DNA of 64,000 bases, from the NCBI RefSeq assembly GCF_017654505.1, contig NC_054543.1, positions 24,714,339 through 24,778,338 on the forward strand. The letters are read 5' to 3'. Of the stretch, positions 34,996-45,958 are shown piece by piece; position 1 is the first letter of the stretch, and each line of letters begins with the position of its first letter. Made by a program: the position numbers and the translations under genes. The notes under the pieces are model-generated. The model saw only the letters and a program-made list of their open reading frames with translations. It was not told where the DNA came from and did not search any database. Source of the stretch: Polyodon spathula. Lineage: Eukaryota > Chordata > Actinopteri > Acipenseriformes > Polyodontidae.

Positions 34996-36840
34996 ACGCA
35001 ACCTGTCACACTTGACATCACATATGACATCATCAGTGATATCGGCATGACATCACTTAGCACATGACAAATTCTCCCTGAAGACTGGCCAAATTGACAA
35101 ACACTGGAAAATCATAGTCCTTGTGATTGGTAACATGTTGAGTAACTGCATTAACATTCCCACAATGGTTGTTTTAACAAACAACAGAATTCATTGTACT
35201 CAGAAATGTGTAATTCATGCTGAGGTATGTAGCGATGAGTATTAGATTTTTAGAAAGCAGTACCTGAAAATGAATGGGACATGCAATATGTCAAACCCTA
35301 TGTGTATGTTAAAACTTTCCATTTGACGGGTGTCCACTGGGCTCTAAGGACAGAGCAGAGTAAGCAGAAACAAGCTGTTAGTAAGGCAGTATCGCGCAGA
35401 GGACGCTCAGCCAAGGATAGAGTGATGAGCCCGAAACTTGGAAGTAGGTGCGGGCTTAAAGAGACCCAGATTTGAAATTAGGATAGAAAAGAGACCCCGA
35501 CCGATGAGTTCTCTACTATCAAGGAAGAGCTTGGTTAAAGGTCACATCCCTAAGGATCTGAAGACATATAAAAGGGCTCGGCTCAGCAGAGGCGCCTCTC
35601 AGGGCAATAAGAATAGTCCAACAGCTAAGGATTGAAAGGAGTGATAGTAAAGGGTTCCCCTGACTGGTCTCGCGAGAGGTGAGGCACAGGCCTCTGAAGC
35701 CGGGAGCGGGAAGGCATCCTGCAGGTAATATGCAACAGAGAGAGATGGGTTAGTCTGGGATTTGGGCACTGAGAGTGTAAAGTGGGCCATGTCCCTTGCA
35801 AAGGAAGGACAGCGGCTCATGTGGTGAGCTAGAATAGGTGCATGAGCTGCGAAAGGATAGTGTGGCTGGGGGTCTCCTCTGACTCATTCCCTGAGAACCC
35901 CGCTACTGCAAGGATGAAGTAGTGTGGCTGACCTGAGTTCAAGGGAGTGGATCCGCACTTATCCCTCCCCCCCTAAGGATGGACCAACGGCTCCACACAG
36001 AGACCCTCACTGTGAGAAAAACAATAGTTGTGCCAGTGCATAACATAAAAAAACAGCTGGAAAAGATGGGAAATGAAGGAACATACAAGACTAACCTGAG
36101 AGGTTAAAATAGTGTTAGTGGGGTATGGTTATTTGCAGTCGTGTCGGACTAGGTCCGATATTACAATTTTCCCTTTCCAGTCCTATGTCGGACCCTGTCT
36201 GACATCATAAAAAAGACGTTAAGCACAGTTCCCTAGTCATTTTTTCTCCTGAAAAAGCCGAGAATAACCTATAAAGTCTATAAAGAGGTATGTAAAAAAT
36301 ACAGAGAACATGGGGTGGGGCTTGGCTGGAGATGCAGTACTGATGTCACTTAGCATTGCAATGACCTTTAAACCGGTTTTAATTGGAAAAAAAAAATATA
36401 TTAAACAGCGTGTGTAAAATAAACAGCTTGTGTGAAAATAAATTGGACCTGACGTGCCTGACATGGGTTAAACTATTTTTCCAGTTTGTGGAAACGGATA
36501 TCTTCTATTGTCAGCTTTCAAATGTTTGGAGAGAGTATGGTGCCTAATGGTAGAGGCTGAATGATAACTGGATGCAATTACTGATGCTAAATTGTACTTG
36601 GCTTATGCTTGATGATTCCTTGCAGTGTGAGACACACTGTTGGGATAGACAGCAAGACAGGGGAAAAATTGCCAATAAAACAATAGTGATACTGGATCCC
36701 ACTAATGTATTATTTAATTGTGACTAGAGCCAGATGGAGAGAGTCTCTTGCATGTGTGATGAAAGCAAGGATCCAGTCTTGATTGAACGGATAAGAAGAA
36801 TCCAGTTTTGAGCAAAGAAGACTGATAGCAGACTGATATA
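34996..36840. other. Unclassified, possibly retroelement-derived
   Basis: The 35260-36010 part is GC-richer than its surroundings. It has an ACATATAAAAGGGCTCGG promoter-like segment (35568-35585) and repeated CTAAGGAT words, but no coding motif. At 36138-36205 are two short palindromes (GTCGGACTAGGTCCGAT and ATGTCGGACCCTGTCTGACAT-like). The second, with its flank CATCATAAAAAAGACG, recurs at 55448-55490. Confidence 0.35.
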
Positions 36841-36842
36841 AG

Positions 36843-38279
36843 ACTGAAATATCTTGCTTGCATAAGTATTCTACCACTGTGCTGTCGAAGTTCCCAGTTT
36901 GCACCGATGAAAGAAATTGCCCTAACGAGGACACAATTACCTTACAATTGGCCTCCACCTGTGAACCATTAAAGTTGCTGTCACATTCTGGCTAAAAAAC
37001 CCCACTGTTGAAGGATCATTGGTAAGGCTGTGAATCTAGAGGAAAATGAAGACCAAAGAGCATTCTACAGAAGTTAGAAATAAAGTAATACAAATGCATA
37101 GATTAGGGAAAGGGTACAAAATAATATCCAAGTGTTTGGATATCCCAGTGAGCACAGTTGGATCAATAATCAGGAAGTGGAAACTGCATCACACCACCCA
37201 GGCACTGCCAAGAAAAGGCAGTCCCTCAAAACTCAGCGCTCAAACAAGAAGGAGACTTGTGAGAGAAGCCACAGAGAGACTAACAATCACTTTGAAGTAG
37301 CTACAGAGTTCAGTGGTTGGGAGTGGAGTAATGGTGCACCAGTCAACCATATCAAGAGCTCTGCATAACACTGGCCTATATGGGAGGGTGGCAAGAAAGA
37401 AGCCGTACTCAAAAAGTACGATCTGAAAGCACGTCTGGAGTTTGCTAGAAAGCATGAGAGCGACCAAGCTGCGATGTGGGAAAATGTTTTGTGTCAGATG
37501 AGCCCAAGATAGAGCTTTTTGGCCAAAACTCAAATTGCTATGTGTGGCGCAAACCTAACACTGCCCATGCCTCAAGACACACCATCCCTACAGTGAAGTA
37601 TGGTGGTGACAGCATCATGCTGTGGGGATGCGTCTCATCAGCAGGGGCTGGGCATCTTGGTACAATTGAAGGAAGAATGGATGGAGCAAAATACAGGAAA
37701 ATACTGCAAGAGAATCTGCTTCAGTCCGCTAAAAAACTGAAGCTTGGGAAGAAATTTACCTTTCAGCAGAACAATGATCCCAAGCACAAGGCCAAAGCAA
37801 CACTGCAATGGCTCAAGAACAAAAAGGTGAATGTCCTACAGTGGCCCAGTCAAAATCCTGATCTCAATCCCATTGAGAAGCTGTGGCAATATTTAAAAAC
37901 TGCGGTCCACAAGCGTCGTCCAACCAACCTGAACAACCTGGAGCAAATCTGCCAAGAAGAATGGGCCTAAATCACTCCGACACTGTGTGCAAAGCTTGTA
38001 CATACTTACCCCAAAAGACTTAAAGCTGTTATTGCAGCGAAAGGTGGCTCTACCAAATATTAATGTGTGGGGGTTGAATACTTATGCAAGCAAGATATTT
38101 CAGTTTTTTGTTTATTTTTTAAATATTTCCCAACATAAAACCAATGTCACCTTACAATAATTGATTTTGAGTTTAAGTGTTTTAAAGTAAAATATCAAAC
38201 AGAACGAAATTTCAATGTACCATTTGTAATTCAGTAATATGAGAGAATTGGTCAGGGGTCTGAATACTTTTGCAAGGCA

Positions 38280-38282
<3 letters not shown>
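36843..38282 (+). mobile_element. Tc1/mariner element, CAGTGCCTTGC subfamily, plus strand
   Basis: The 3' terminus reads ACTTTTGCAAGGCACTG to 38282, followed by TA that has expanded into a TA microsatellite. The 5' side begins at the inner repeat (CTTGCTTGCATAAGTATTC) near 36843 and lacks the outer CAGTGCC part, just as the 19-kb copy does. Confidence 0.88.
37046..38064 (+). pseudogene. Tc1-family transposase with a lost catalytic Asp
   Basis: ATG at 37046 opens MKTKEHSTEVRNKV and the helix-turn-helix VSTVGSIIRKWKLHHTT. A stop falls after ERLTITLK, and frames change before the next open section (37476-37970). That section has SDEPKIELFGQ (catalytic Asp kept, but Thr to Pro after it), YGGDSIMLWGC, then QQNNDPKH, where the family has QQDNDPKH, so the second catalytic Asp is Asn. 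PDLNPIEKLW retains the Glu. A stop follows QEEWA; the end is GSTKY-TAA at 38064. Confidence 0.9.

Positions 38283-38359
<77 letters not shown>
38283..38359. repeat. TA microsatellite at a Tc1 boundary
   Basis: About 77 bp of TA starting at the first base after the Tc1 terminal inverted repeat, that is, from the target-site TA itself. Confidence 0.97.
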
Positions 38360-38362
<3 letters not shown>

Positions 38363-39535
38363 AGACGTTGGCGCGTGTACCCAAAAACCTGGGTATTCAT
38401 TGAGTTTTAAATTACCCAACCCGAACAGGGTCTCTTTTTACTACCTGGAAATTGATTATTAATTTGAGAATTTAAAGAAAATGTAGCAAATATGACAATG
38501 CAGTTGTAAGCGCGGATCTCTGGCAGGTGTAATAAAAACAATGTTAAAACAAGGTTTAGCAGCAAGTACACCCCAATAACAATAACTGCAGCGACTAGTC
38601 TTCTCAGGAACTAAATCATAAAAAAAACAACATAACTACTTATTTTATATCAGTGATAACTTAATTATTCTTGTGCCATGTTATCAGAGAGAACTGTCAG
38701 AGACTCTCTATAAGGCAAGGTTACTTTACATGTTTTTAAGGTACTGGTGCAGCAAAAGTAAATCAGTCAAAAGCACCATTTCACTTTTAATTTGTAGTTC
38801 TCAACACTCTTACGTGAAATGTAGAAAAAAAGTCAATATCTGTCATACAGTTAGAGAAATAAGTAGCCCAAGTATGATACAAATGTCCTTCTTTTTCTCA
38901 CGTTTTTTTGGCAGAAAAAAAAAAAAAAAAATCTGAGATTCTGATCTTGAATTCTGAAATATGTTGGTTTTGTATCAGAGTAACAGTCATTGTGGTCCCT
39001 ATTGACGCAAGGAAATATGGTTTCCTCTTGATAATGGTTAATGTGAGTAATGCCATTTGTGGTCCCCATTGAACAAAAAGGAACTTTCATTTCTGAGAAT
39101 TAGCTATGCTGAAGGATAGCCTATATATTTGGTAAAAGTAAAACATAAATAAATATTGAAATAAATGAATACATAAATCAATACAAAGACATTTATTTTT
39201 TCACTATCTGATATAAACACTGCCTTTTAATACTGCATGAAATGAAAATAAATACTCAACAGTTCTTGATCAATTGTATATTAGTGAAGTACTTTGTATT
39301 TCTGTACATAAATGTCATCACGCTTTCATATATTTTTACTTTCAAATAAAAAAAAAAATATTGTAACGAAAAATTACTTTGTTAGACGACTTGGCGTCTG
39401 TTCTGTTTGTCTCGCCTGTCTTTTATGTTACATGTATTGTAAGGGAAATGGGTCATGTCGTTACTTGATGGGAAAGGGGAGTGAGTGAATGAGTGGGGAG
39501 AATATGCATTGATGTTTTCGGGGGTTGCAGAACAT
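38360..39535. other. GYPC intron: unclassified
   Basis: AT-rich, with a poly-A run at 38916-38931. A block at 39383-39530 (TGTATTGTAAGGGAAATGG) resembles the repeat at 26360-26828. No gene. Confidence 0.4.
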
Positions 39536-39536
39536 T

Positions 39537-39945
39537 ACCATAACCCTAGTTCCCTGAAAGAGAATGACAACCATTACCGAATGGGAAAGAGCCCTCTCTG
39601 ACCGTCAGTCAATGAGCATATATAAAAAAGCTGCCCTATCAGGTCCTTGCTGTGAGGGGGAAGTCCCTCCCACCTCCTGCTGAAGAGGGACATCCTCACA
39701 GTAACATATCACCATTTTCTTTCAAATTCAGAGGTCAGCTGGGGACACGACCTCGAAGGGTAATGGTTGTCATTCTCTTTAAGGGAACCAGGGTTATGGT
39801 AATAACCTAACGTTCCCTTTCAAAAATGACAACCATTACCGGATGGGAAGCTGTACCGAAGCTGTCGTGGCTCCAGATTACCGACCGTACAGCCTCACGG
39901 CGATAGCCTCAGAGCCCACATGACGCCTAAGGGCACACCTTTTCA
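39537..39945 (-). mobile_element. DIRS-like 3'-end fragment: terminal repeat plus internal complementary region
   Basis: The left block (39540-39715) matches the 60.99-kb DIRS terminus, including CATATATAAAAAAG (39617-39630) and GCTGCCCTATCAGG. It is followed by an inverted copy of its own end (GGTAATGGTTGTCATTCTC, 39760-39778). Then comes the junction GGAACCAGGGTTATGGTAA and a second direct AATGACAACCATTACCGG (about 39826-39843). This terminal-repeat, inverted-repeat, internal-complement order is the same as in the 21.3-kb element, so the fragment is a DIRS 3' end on the minus strand. No coding sequence remains. Confidence 0.75.
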
Positions 39946-40636
39946 CAAGCTATTGTAAAGTGCTTGAATAACTTTGATGTTAATTTTGATGTCAGTGTAT
40001 TTATCTGTATATTTGCTGTTAAAAAATATATATAATCTGTACGCGTAATTTATAACATAAATTTACATAACCTACATAAATTTATAACATAGAGTGCCTC
40101 TTATTCTGTAAGTGATGTTATTTCTCTCAGCTTTGCTTTACGGTCCTCTCACCCAAAATAGCATGAGATGGCATCTCTTATACAATTCGAGACACCATAC
40201 ACACAACTTATTAACTTATATGAAATGTCACATACTAAATAGCTACTTATCAATCAATCAGTCAATCAATCAATCTTTATTTTATATAGAGCCTTTCATA
40301 GTGGACCACCATCACAAAGCGCTTTACAAGATAGTGGGGAACAATGCATAATACATTAAATACAGTGAAATACAGGGAATAGGACATTAAATACAAACAG
40401 TACAAAAACAATGCAAATACATTAGATGCAGGCATAATGCATTAAATACAGGCTAGGATATGAATTTTAACCATTGTGGATGCATGTGTCATACAGAATC
40501 ATAGGAATAAGATGGAGTGAAAAACCTGAAATAGAAATTTAGACAACAGCTAATAACTGATATCAGGCTTAAAGAGCATTGAAAGCAAAAGAAAACAAGT
40601 GGGTCTTGAGAGCTGATTTGAAGCGAGCGACTGTGG
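39946..40636. repeat. Interspersed repeat with CAAT-tract start
   Basis: From CAATCAATCAATCTTTATTT (about 40260-40279) through TATATAGAGCCTTTCATAGTGG and AAGCGCTTTACAAGAT this is a familiar fish interspersed repeat type. It seems to continue past the solo LTR to about 41440 (GGAGATATATTCTGGACCTA, GATGAAGGGCCTTGTAGG). Not coding. Confidence 0.6.
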
Positions 40637-40641
40637 GAGAT

Positions 40642-41237
40642 TGTGACGGGGAACTGCCCCGTCTATATGAATGTGTTTGGAACTGGCAGGGAGGGGGTTA
40701 AATTTCTCCCTGCCAGGAAAACATGTGAGAATGTGGCTGGAGCTCTAATTGAATGATTATTGATTAATTGGGCTCCAGCCACAGGGGATAAAAGCCAGGG
40801 GAGAGGCCCTGGCTGTAGGTGTTCTTTTGTTTGGGAGTTTGCTTTATGTTGGAGAGTTTTGTGTTAAGGAAGGAAGGAAGGAAGGAAGGAAGGAAGGAAG
40901 GAAGGAAGGAAGGAAGGAAGGAAGGAAGGAAGGAAGGAAGGAAGGAAGGAAGGAAGGAAGGAAGGAAGGAAGGAAGGAAGGAAGGAAGGAAGGAAGGAAG
41001 GAAGGAAGGAAGGAAGGAAGGAAGGAAGGAAGGAAGGCCTTTTTGTTTGTTTTATTATTTGGTGTTAAAAGACCTGGAACCTGATCATTTATTTTGTAAG
41101 TTCATTTTGATTATTTGTGTTTGAACCTCTTTCTTTTGGCCCTTGTACCTGTTTATTTGATTATTTTTGTTTAAATAAAGACCTTTAGTTTTTTACTTTG
41201 TTATCTCTGAGCCTCAGCCCTCTGTCATCCTGTCACA
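40642..41237 (+). mobile_element. Solo LTR carrying a long AAGG array
   Basis: It begins TGTGACGGGG and ends CCTGTCACA, flanked by perfect GAGAT duplications (40637-40641 and 41238-41242). GGGATAAAAGCC at about 40786 is TATA-like, and AATAAA lies at 41174-41179. Between them sits an AAGG tetranucleotide array (about 40866-41038, some 43 units). The LTR is inserted in the CAAT-tract repeat. Part of a related LTR is seen at 25880-26280 on the minus strand. Confidence 0.88.
40866..41038. repeat. AAGG microsatellite
   Basis: About 173 bp of near-perfect AAGG inside the solo LTR. Open frames encoding Lys-Glu-Gly-Arg repeats through it are artefacts. Confidence 0.98.
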
Positions 41238-41442
41238 GAGATACATACACTAAAGCTGGGAGGGAGTTGCAGAGAGTCTGGGCCATGAAGCTAAGAGTGC
41301 TCTGAGCGTGGTGCATTTTTGTTTGTGTATAGCAAGCCAGAGTCAGAGGACCTCGGCTTGCGTGCAGGGACATAGCGGGTCAGCAGGTTGGAGATATATT
41401 CTGGACCTATGTGATGAAGGGCCTTGTAGGTTTATAGATTTC

Positions 41443-42560
41443 TACACCACAGGATCTACATGATCTGAACAAAATTGTCCCAAAGAACTGGACATTCCCA
41501 AATGTCCTGTCATTTAAAGGATGCTAAAAAAATATGGAAGCCTTTGATTTATACTGAAATATACCAAGCATGGTCTGACATTGCTTAATCCAGATAAATC
41601 ATGACTTCAACTTCATGATTTATATTGAAAATTGGTGCACACACATACATAGGGTCCTCATAATCATACAATAACTGCATAGTACCGCGAAGATGAAAAA
41701 CATGTTTATAAAGATGCACATTCAATGGATTGTAGCCACATGCAATTGGGAAAGTCTGTAGGAGGATTGAGTGTATGATAAATGTTTGATAAAGATCAGA
41801 ATTAAGGCAATTATCGTGTTCACCAAGACAGACAGACAGACAGACATACAAATAAGACGACCACATAAGGGTCTCAATTTGTTGGATGAAGTGCATGGTG
41901 TAACATGATATAAAAATGATACATGTATCTGGGTCTGGTTTGGGACAGACCCTCACTATCCCTGCTCTGGACTGTCACAGGAAATCAGACGATCTAGGCC
42001 CCTACAAAACAAATACTACCATCTTCTTCCTAGCAGCTGTAGATACAGTACAGCCCTATTTTAATAGATCCTGCTGCCTGTCCCCTGGCCTTACTGGTGA
42101 GGATCCAGCTGCTGGAGATGAGACAAGCAAAGCTGCAGGCAGTTACTGGGGAAGTGAGCATTCCTTCTGTCACTGTACTAACTTTAAACTGTAGCATTTA
42201 GCATGAAGCAGAGTGGTCAAGCAAAAAGAGAAATAACGAGTCAGAGTTCCCCTTTTGCAAGGGCAAAGTCAAATATAAGAAAACTATCCTTTGCTAGATG
42301 TAATAGGACCCCCGCCTGAGCCACCCTTATACTTGCATTCTAATAGTTTGCACATTTGCACCAGGTGGGGTCCTGTTAAAAGTGACAAAATAACTACTGT
42401 ACAGTACTCTCATCAAACTTATTGCTGAGTCAGGATAAATGGCCTTCACACCAAAGTAAAAAAAAGGAATACTGTGTTGTGCTACTGAGAGAAATTACAG
42501 GTTTAAAGGCTTAGTTATCAAACCTACAGCTTATTGTAAATTGCAAAAATCTACTTGTAA
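41443..42560. other. GYPC intron: unclassified
   Basis: No transposon terminus or convincing coding motif. The 123-codon minus-strand frame at 41585-41956 and the 92-codon plus-strand frame at 41916-42194 have no recognisable domain. A short CAGA repeat lies at about 41828-41845. Confidence 0.4.
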
Positions 42561-42561
42561 T

Positions 42562-44215
42562 TACGATTCCAAACCAAAGGCTGGGAAGCTTATTTATTGC
42601 TAAAGTTTAAATTTTTTTATTTTTTTTTATTAGGCTTCCAAGCCAAAGGCTGAGAAGCCTATTGTTATTGATAAAGTTTTTTTTTTTTTTTTTTTTTTTT
42701 TTATTAGGCTCCAAGCCAAAGGCTGGGAAGCCTATTGTTATTGTTAAAGTTTTCTTTTTTTTCTTCCCAAAACTTGAAACTGCTTCTGCTTCGAAGCTGT
42801 GTGACTGATCAGGTTCTGTCTTGGCAGGTAACAAGCTGGGTACATTGGCTGTCAGATGCTGAAAAAATTGTGGTGCTGCGTCTCTGCAATTGGTGCCATG
42901 ACACAGTTTTTGTTAAAACCTTTCAAAATCTTTTTCTTGGGAACCGGCAAAGCGATTGATCTGACACTTGGCATATATCATCAGTATCCAAATCCGCATC
43001 AAGTTTGTGAAGTAGAAGTTGCTGTGATAAATTTTAATGTCAAAATGGCTGCCACAAATCTTATCGAAATGTGCCCCTAACAACAAACTGCTGCTGTTTG
43101 AAAACCGTTTGACCAAATATACAAATATGAAAATGGTGAAGTTTTATAAAACAACATGGCCACCAGTTATACATTTACATTTGAAATTGAAACCTGCATC
43201 AGTTGACAAATGATTTACTTGACTAACTCCAAACTTCACAAGCATCTACCCTGATACTCTGTCAATACAACTGACTTTTAAAAAAATGGTGTTGAAGAAA
43301 CAAAAATGGCCGTTTGACGTATTTTTTTAGAAACCTTTCGAAATCTTCTTCTTGGGAACCGGTGAAGCGATTGATCTGACACTTAGCATATATCAAGCAT
43401 CCAAACCCACATCAAGTTTGTGAAGCAGAAGTTTCTGCGACAAATTTTAATGTTGAAATTGCTGTCACAAACTTTAGCAAAACGAGCCCTTAACAGCAAA
43501 CTGCTACTATTTGAACACCGTTTGAGCAACAAACTCCAAACTTGGTAGTTATTGACCCAGTAACAATGGAATACAAATATGTCAAAATGGTTTTATGTTT
43601 TATAAAACAAGATGGCCACCATATCTACATTTACATATGAAATTTTAAACTTCTTCAGTGGAACTGTTGAAGTGATTGATCTGACATTTGGCATACATTG
43701 TCACCATCCAAACCTGCTTGCAAAGCAGAAGTTGCTGTGTTACAATTCAGTAGTAAAATGGCTGCCACAAATTTCACCGAAATGTGCCCTTAACAGCAGA
43801 CTGCTTTTATTTGAAAACTGTCTGACCAACAGACTCCAAACTTGGTATGCATCTTGCGTATTCAATGGAATACAAACATGTTAAAATGGTTATGTTTCGT
43901 GAAACAATATGGCTGCCTCAACTACATTTTCTTATATTTAAAACTGCTTCAGTTTAAAAGCGGTTCAATTGATTAACTCGAAATTTGAAAACCATCGTGT
44001 CTGTGTCTGTAAAATTTACATTTTTAAAATGGCATTTGTGCGTTAAACAAGATGGCCGCCTGACGCATTTTTGAAAAAAACAAAACTTTCAAAATCTTCT
44101 TCTGTGGAACTGTTGAAGTTGTTGATTTTAAACTTGGCACATTGAGAACTAAATACGCTTAGATGGGTACTGATACTGGTGCTTGGGATCCATAAAACTG
44201 CCTGGAAGTTCTAGT
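42562..44215 (+). repeat. Array of diverged repeat units rich in ATGGC motifs
   Basis: It begins with three ~72-bp steps of CCAAGCCAAAGGCTGAGAAG..CTATTGTTATTG (about 42566, 42637, 42709). Four diverged longer units follow, recognisable by CTTTCAAAATCTTCTTCTTG and GGAACCGGTGAAGCGATTGA-type anchors near 42919, 43335, 43645 and 44087, spaced about 310-450 bp. Each unit includes CAAAATGGCTGCCAC-type words. No protein frame is conserved across units, so this is non-coding repeat DNA of a kind also seen scattered in other animal genomes. Confidence 0.7.
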
Positions 44216-44535
44216 TTATATTTTAATCCTTTGCTTTATGTATAAGGGTAGTAAGACATTGAGCACTGTCACTTTTAGGGGCATTACTTAAGCCTTGCAT
44301 GAATGGGCCGTGTTGCTTGGTGATTAGGGAAGGTGGTTAGATTATGTTATGGACCTGATGTATTTAGATTCTGGAAGTGAATATGGGTAAAAGTTTATTT
44401 TTCACAAGTAAATATCACAACAGCAAGGAGAAAGTGAATGTGTAGGGAAGCAGAACGGGATACAGGCAGTATGTGAGAGCTGCGACAACTCAATCATCAT
44501 TTGATGTTAAAACCTGTTAAGAATGGCTACAATAT

Positions 44536-44868
44536 GGGCTCCCAAGTGGCACATCCAGTAAAGGCACTTTGCCCGATGTGCAGGATGTGCCCTATAACTT
44601 GGAGATTGCCAGTTTGAATCCAGGCAACCCCTGTGGCTGACTGGGAGCCTGCGTGGTCCTTTGACGCTATAGTTCTGTAATAGCTACACGTCGGGCTTGC
44701 AGTGCAAAAAAAGCAGATGGTTGATGGCACACGTTTCAAAGGATGCAAGTGCTCATCTTCATCTCTCCCAAGCTAGTGCGGGGGTTGCAACTGTGAGCCA
44801 GGTTGAATAATTGGGCATTCCAAATTGGGAGAAAATCAGGGGTAAAACAATTGGTGATTCCAAATGAC
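44536..44868 (+). repeat. tRNA-derived SINE, plus strand
   Basis: The head GGGCTCCCAAGTGGCACATC resembles an A-box region, and AGATTGCCAGTTTGAATCC (44613-44631) resembles a B box, so a tRNA-derived pol III promoter is likely. The tail GGGCATTCCAAATTGGGAG and GGGGTAAAACAATTGG is shared with the copies at 4385-4848 and 46436-46794, which have another head. Confidence 0.75.
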
Positions 44869-45421
44869 CTTTTCACAAACCACATACAATATTTATGAGT
44901 TGGTTCATATTAGGAAACAGGATGGAAACTCACTCTAGTTTTACAGCTGCTAAAATCTAAACTGCCCCTTATCTCTTTGCATTGATGTCTTCTTCACAAA
45001 AAAAAAAAAACACCACCTGGAGAAAGGAGCTTATGTTTTTATGCAGCCCAAAGCTGAAGACCCTTTTCAAATAAAGCAGCCAATATTAAAGTGGCAACTT
45101 CTACTCCGGATAACGAGTTTGAAGAGGTTTTGTATAAAGCGTGCCTGGTTAGCGGTTGAACTCCGTCCTATATTGTAAGCGTGAAGCTTAGGGGTGGGTT
45201 CTTAATGTTGTCCGCAAGAAATTAATTCCTCTGTCAATCTGGAGGCATTCCTAAGAGCCACTGTATTTTTATTACATCACTATTATTGTTATTATAGTAA
45301 GGATATCATTCCATCATGGTGTTACTGATAAATCATCGAACTGAAAAATTCTCATTACAAAATTACAGCCTTTTTATGTACAGCTTTATATTTATTATTT
45401 AATTTAAATGTATTATTATTA

Positions 45422-45472
<51 letters not shown>

Positions 45473-45924
45473 TTCTGAAAATTATGAAATATGTTTCCTG
45501 TTCAAGCAAGCACTGCTAAAAAAAATGCATGTTGCCATTCAAAACTACAATGTGCGTAATACTGTAGTCGAACCAGCAATACACAGTACTATTATTAGAG
45601 TGTACAAAATGTTTATACCAATTCTTCCAAACTCCACTTTAGAAGTCGCCATCATTCCACAAAACAAACACAGCATGACAAAGGAACACCTCATCCTTTA
45701 AATTTTATTTTGCAATGCTAACATAAAACACTGAAGGTGCTACTCTGTTTACTGTAAGAGTCAACATTGAAACTATGTGCTGTATCACCACCAGAGCTCA
45801 TCTGTCAGTCCCTATCTTGACACACGAGACCATAAGTAGCTTCTTGTGATGACCTTTCTCAATAACAGAGTTCCCATAGCAGGGATATAACTACTTTATA
45901 TGAAGAAGGATGTATTGCACTTAC
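44869..45924. repeat. Unique intron with ATT microsatellite
   Basis: An ATT array lies at about 45411-45472. The rest is unique sequence immediately downstream (minus strand) of the GYPC ATG exon. Confidence 0.8.
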
Positions 45925-45958
45925 CAGGGGTCATAGTTGTATTATTATTTTCAGCCAT
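45925..45958 (-). CDS. GYPC: Glycophorin C first coding exon (extracellular N-terminus)
   Basis: The minus-strand ATG (45958-45956) opens MAENNNTTMTP plus one base, then a strong donor G|GTAAGTGCA (GT at 45924-45923). The phase-1 donor fits the phase-1 acceptor of the 5678-5722 exon, giving MAENNNTTMTPG-VGENEDG. An in-frame TGA two codons upstream of the ATG supports it as the initiator. The short N-terminus has N-x-T sites and many Thr residues but no signal peptide, matching GYPC, a glycosylated type III membrane protein. With the two downstream exons the product would be 91 residues, shorter than human GYPC (128). Upstream an acceptor-like CTCTCCCCTGCAG (AG at 46073-46072) suggests the exon could run from 46071 with a 5' UTR. 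Identification by phase and composition, not by long homology. Confidence 0.6.

Noticed and set aside
40250..41038. Tandem arrays considered as CRISPR
   Set aside because: They are simple microsatellites without spacers in a eukaryotic genome.
40819..41124. Lys-Glu-Gly-Arg repeat protein of about 100 residues
   Set aside because: It is the AAGG microsatellite read in frame, inside a solo LTR.
41585..41956. A 123-codon minus-strand frame as a GYPC or other exon
   Set aside because: No motif, and no in-phase splice pair that fits the GYPC exons; likely chance.
43033..44062. Short coding frames in the ATGGC-rich array (ATG starts in CAAAATGGC)
   Set aside because: No frame is conserved between units, and the ATG context is part of a repeated non-coding word.
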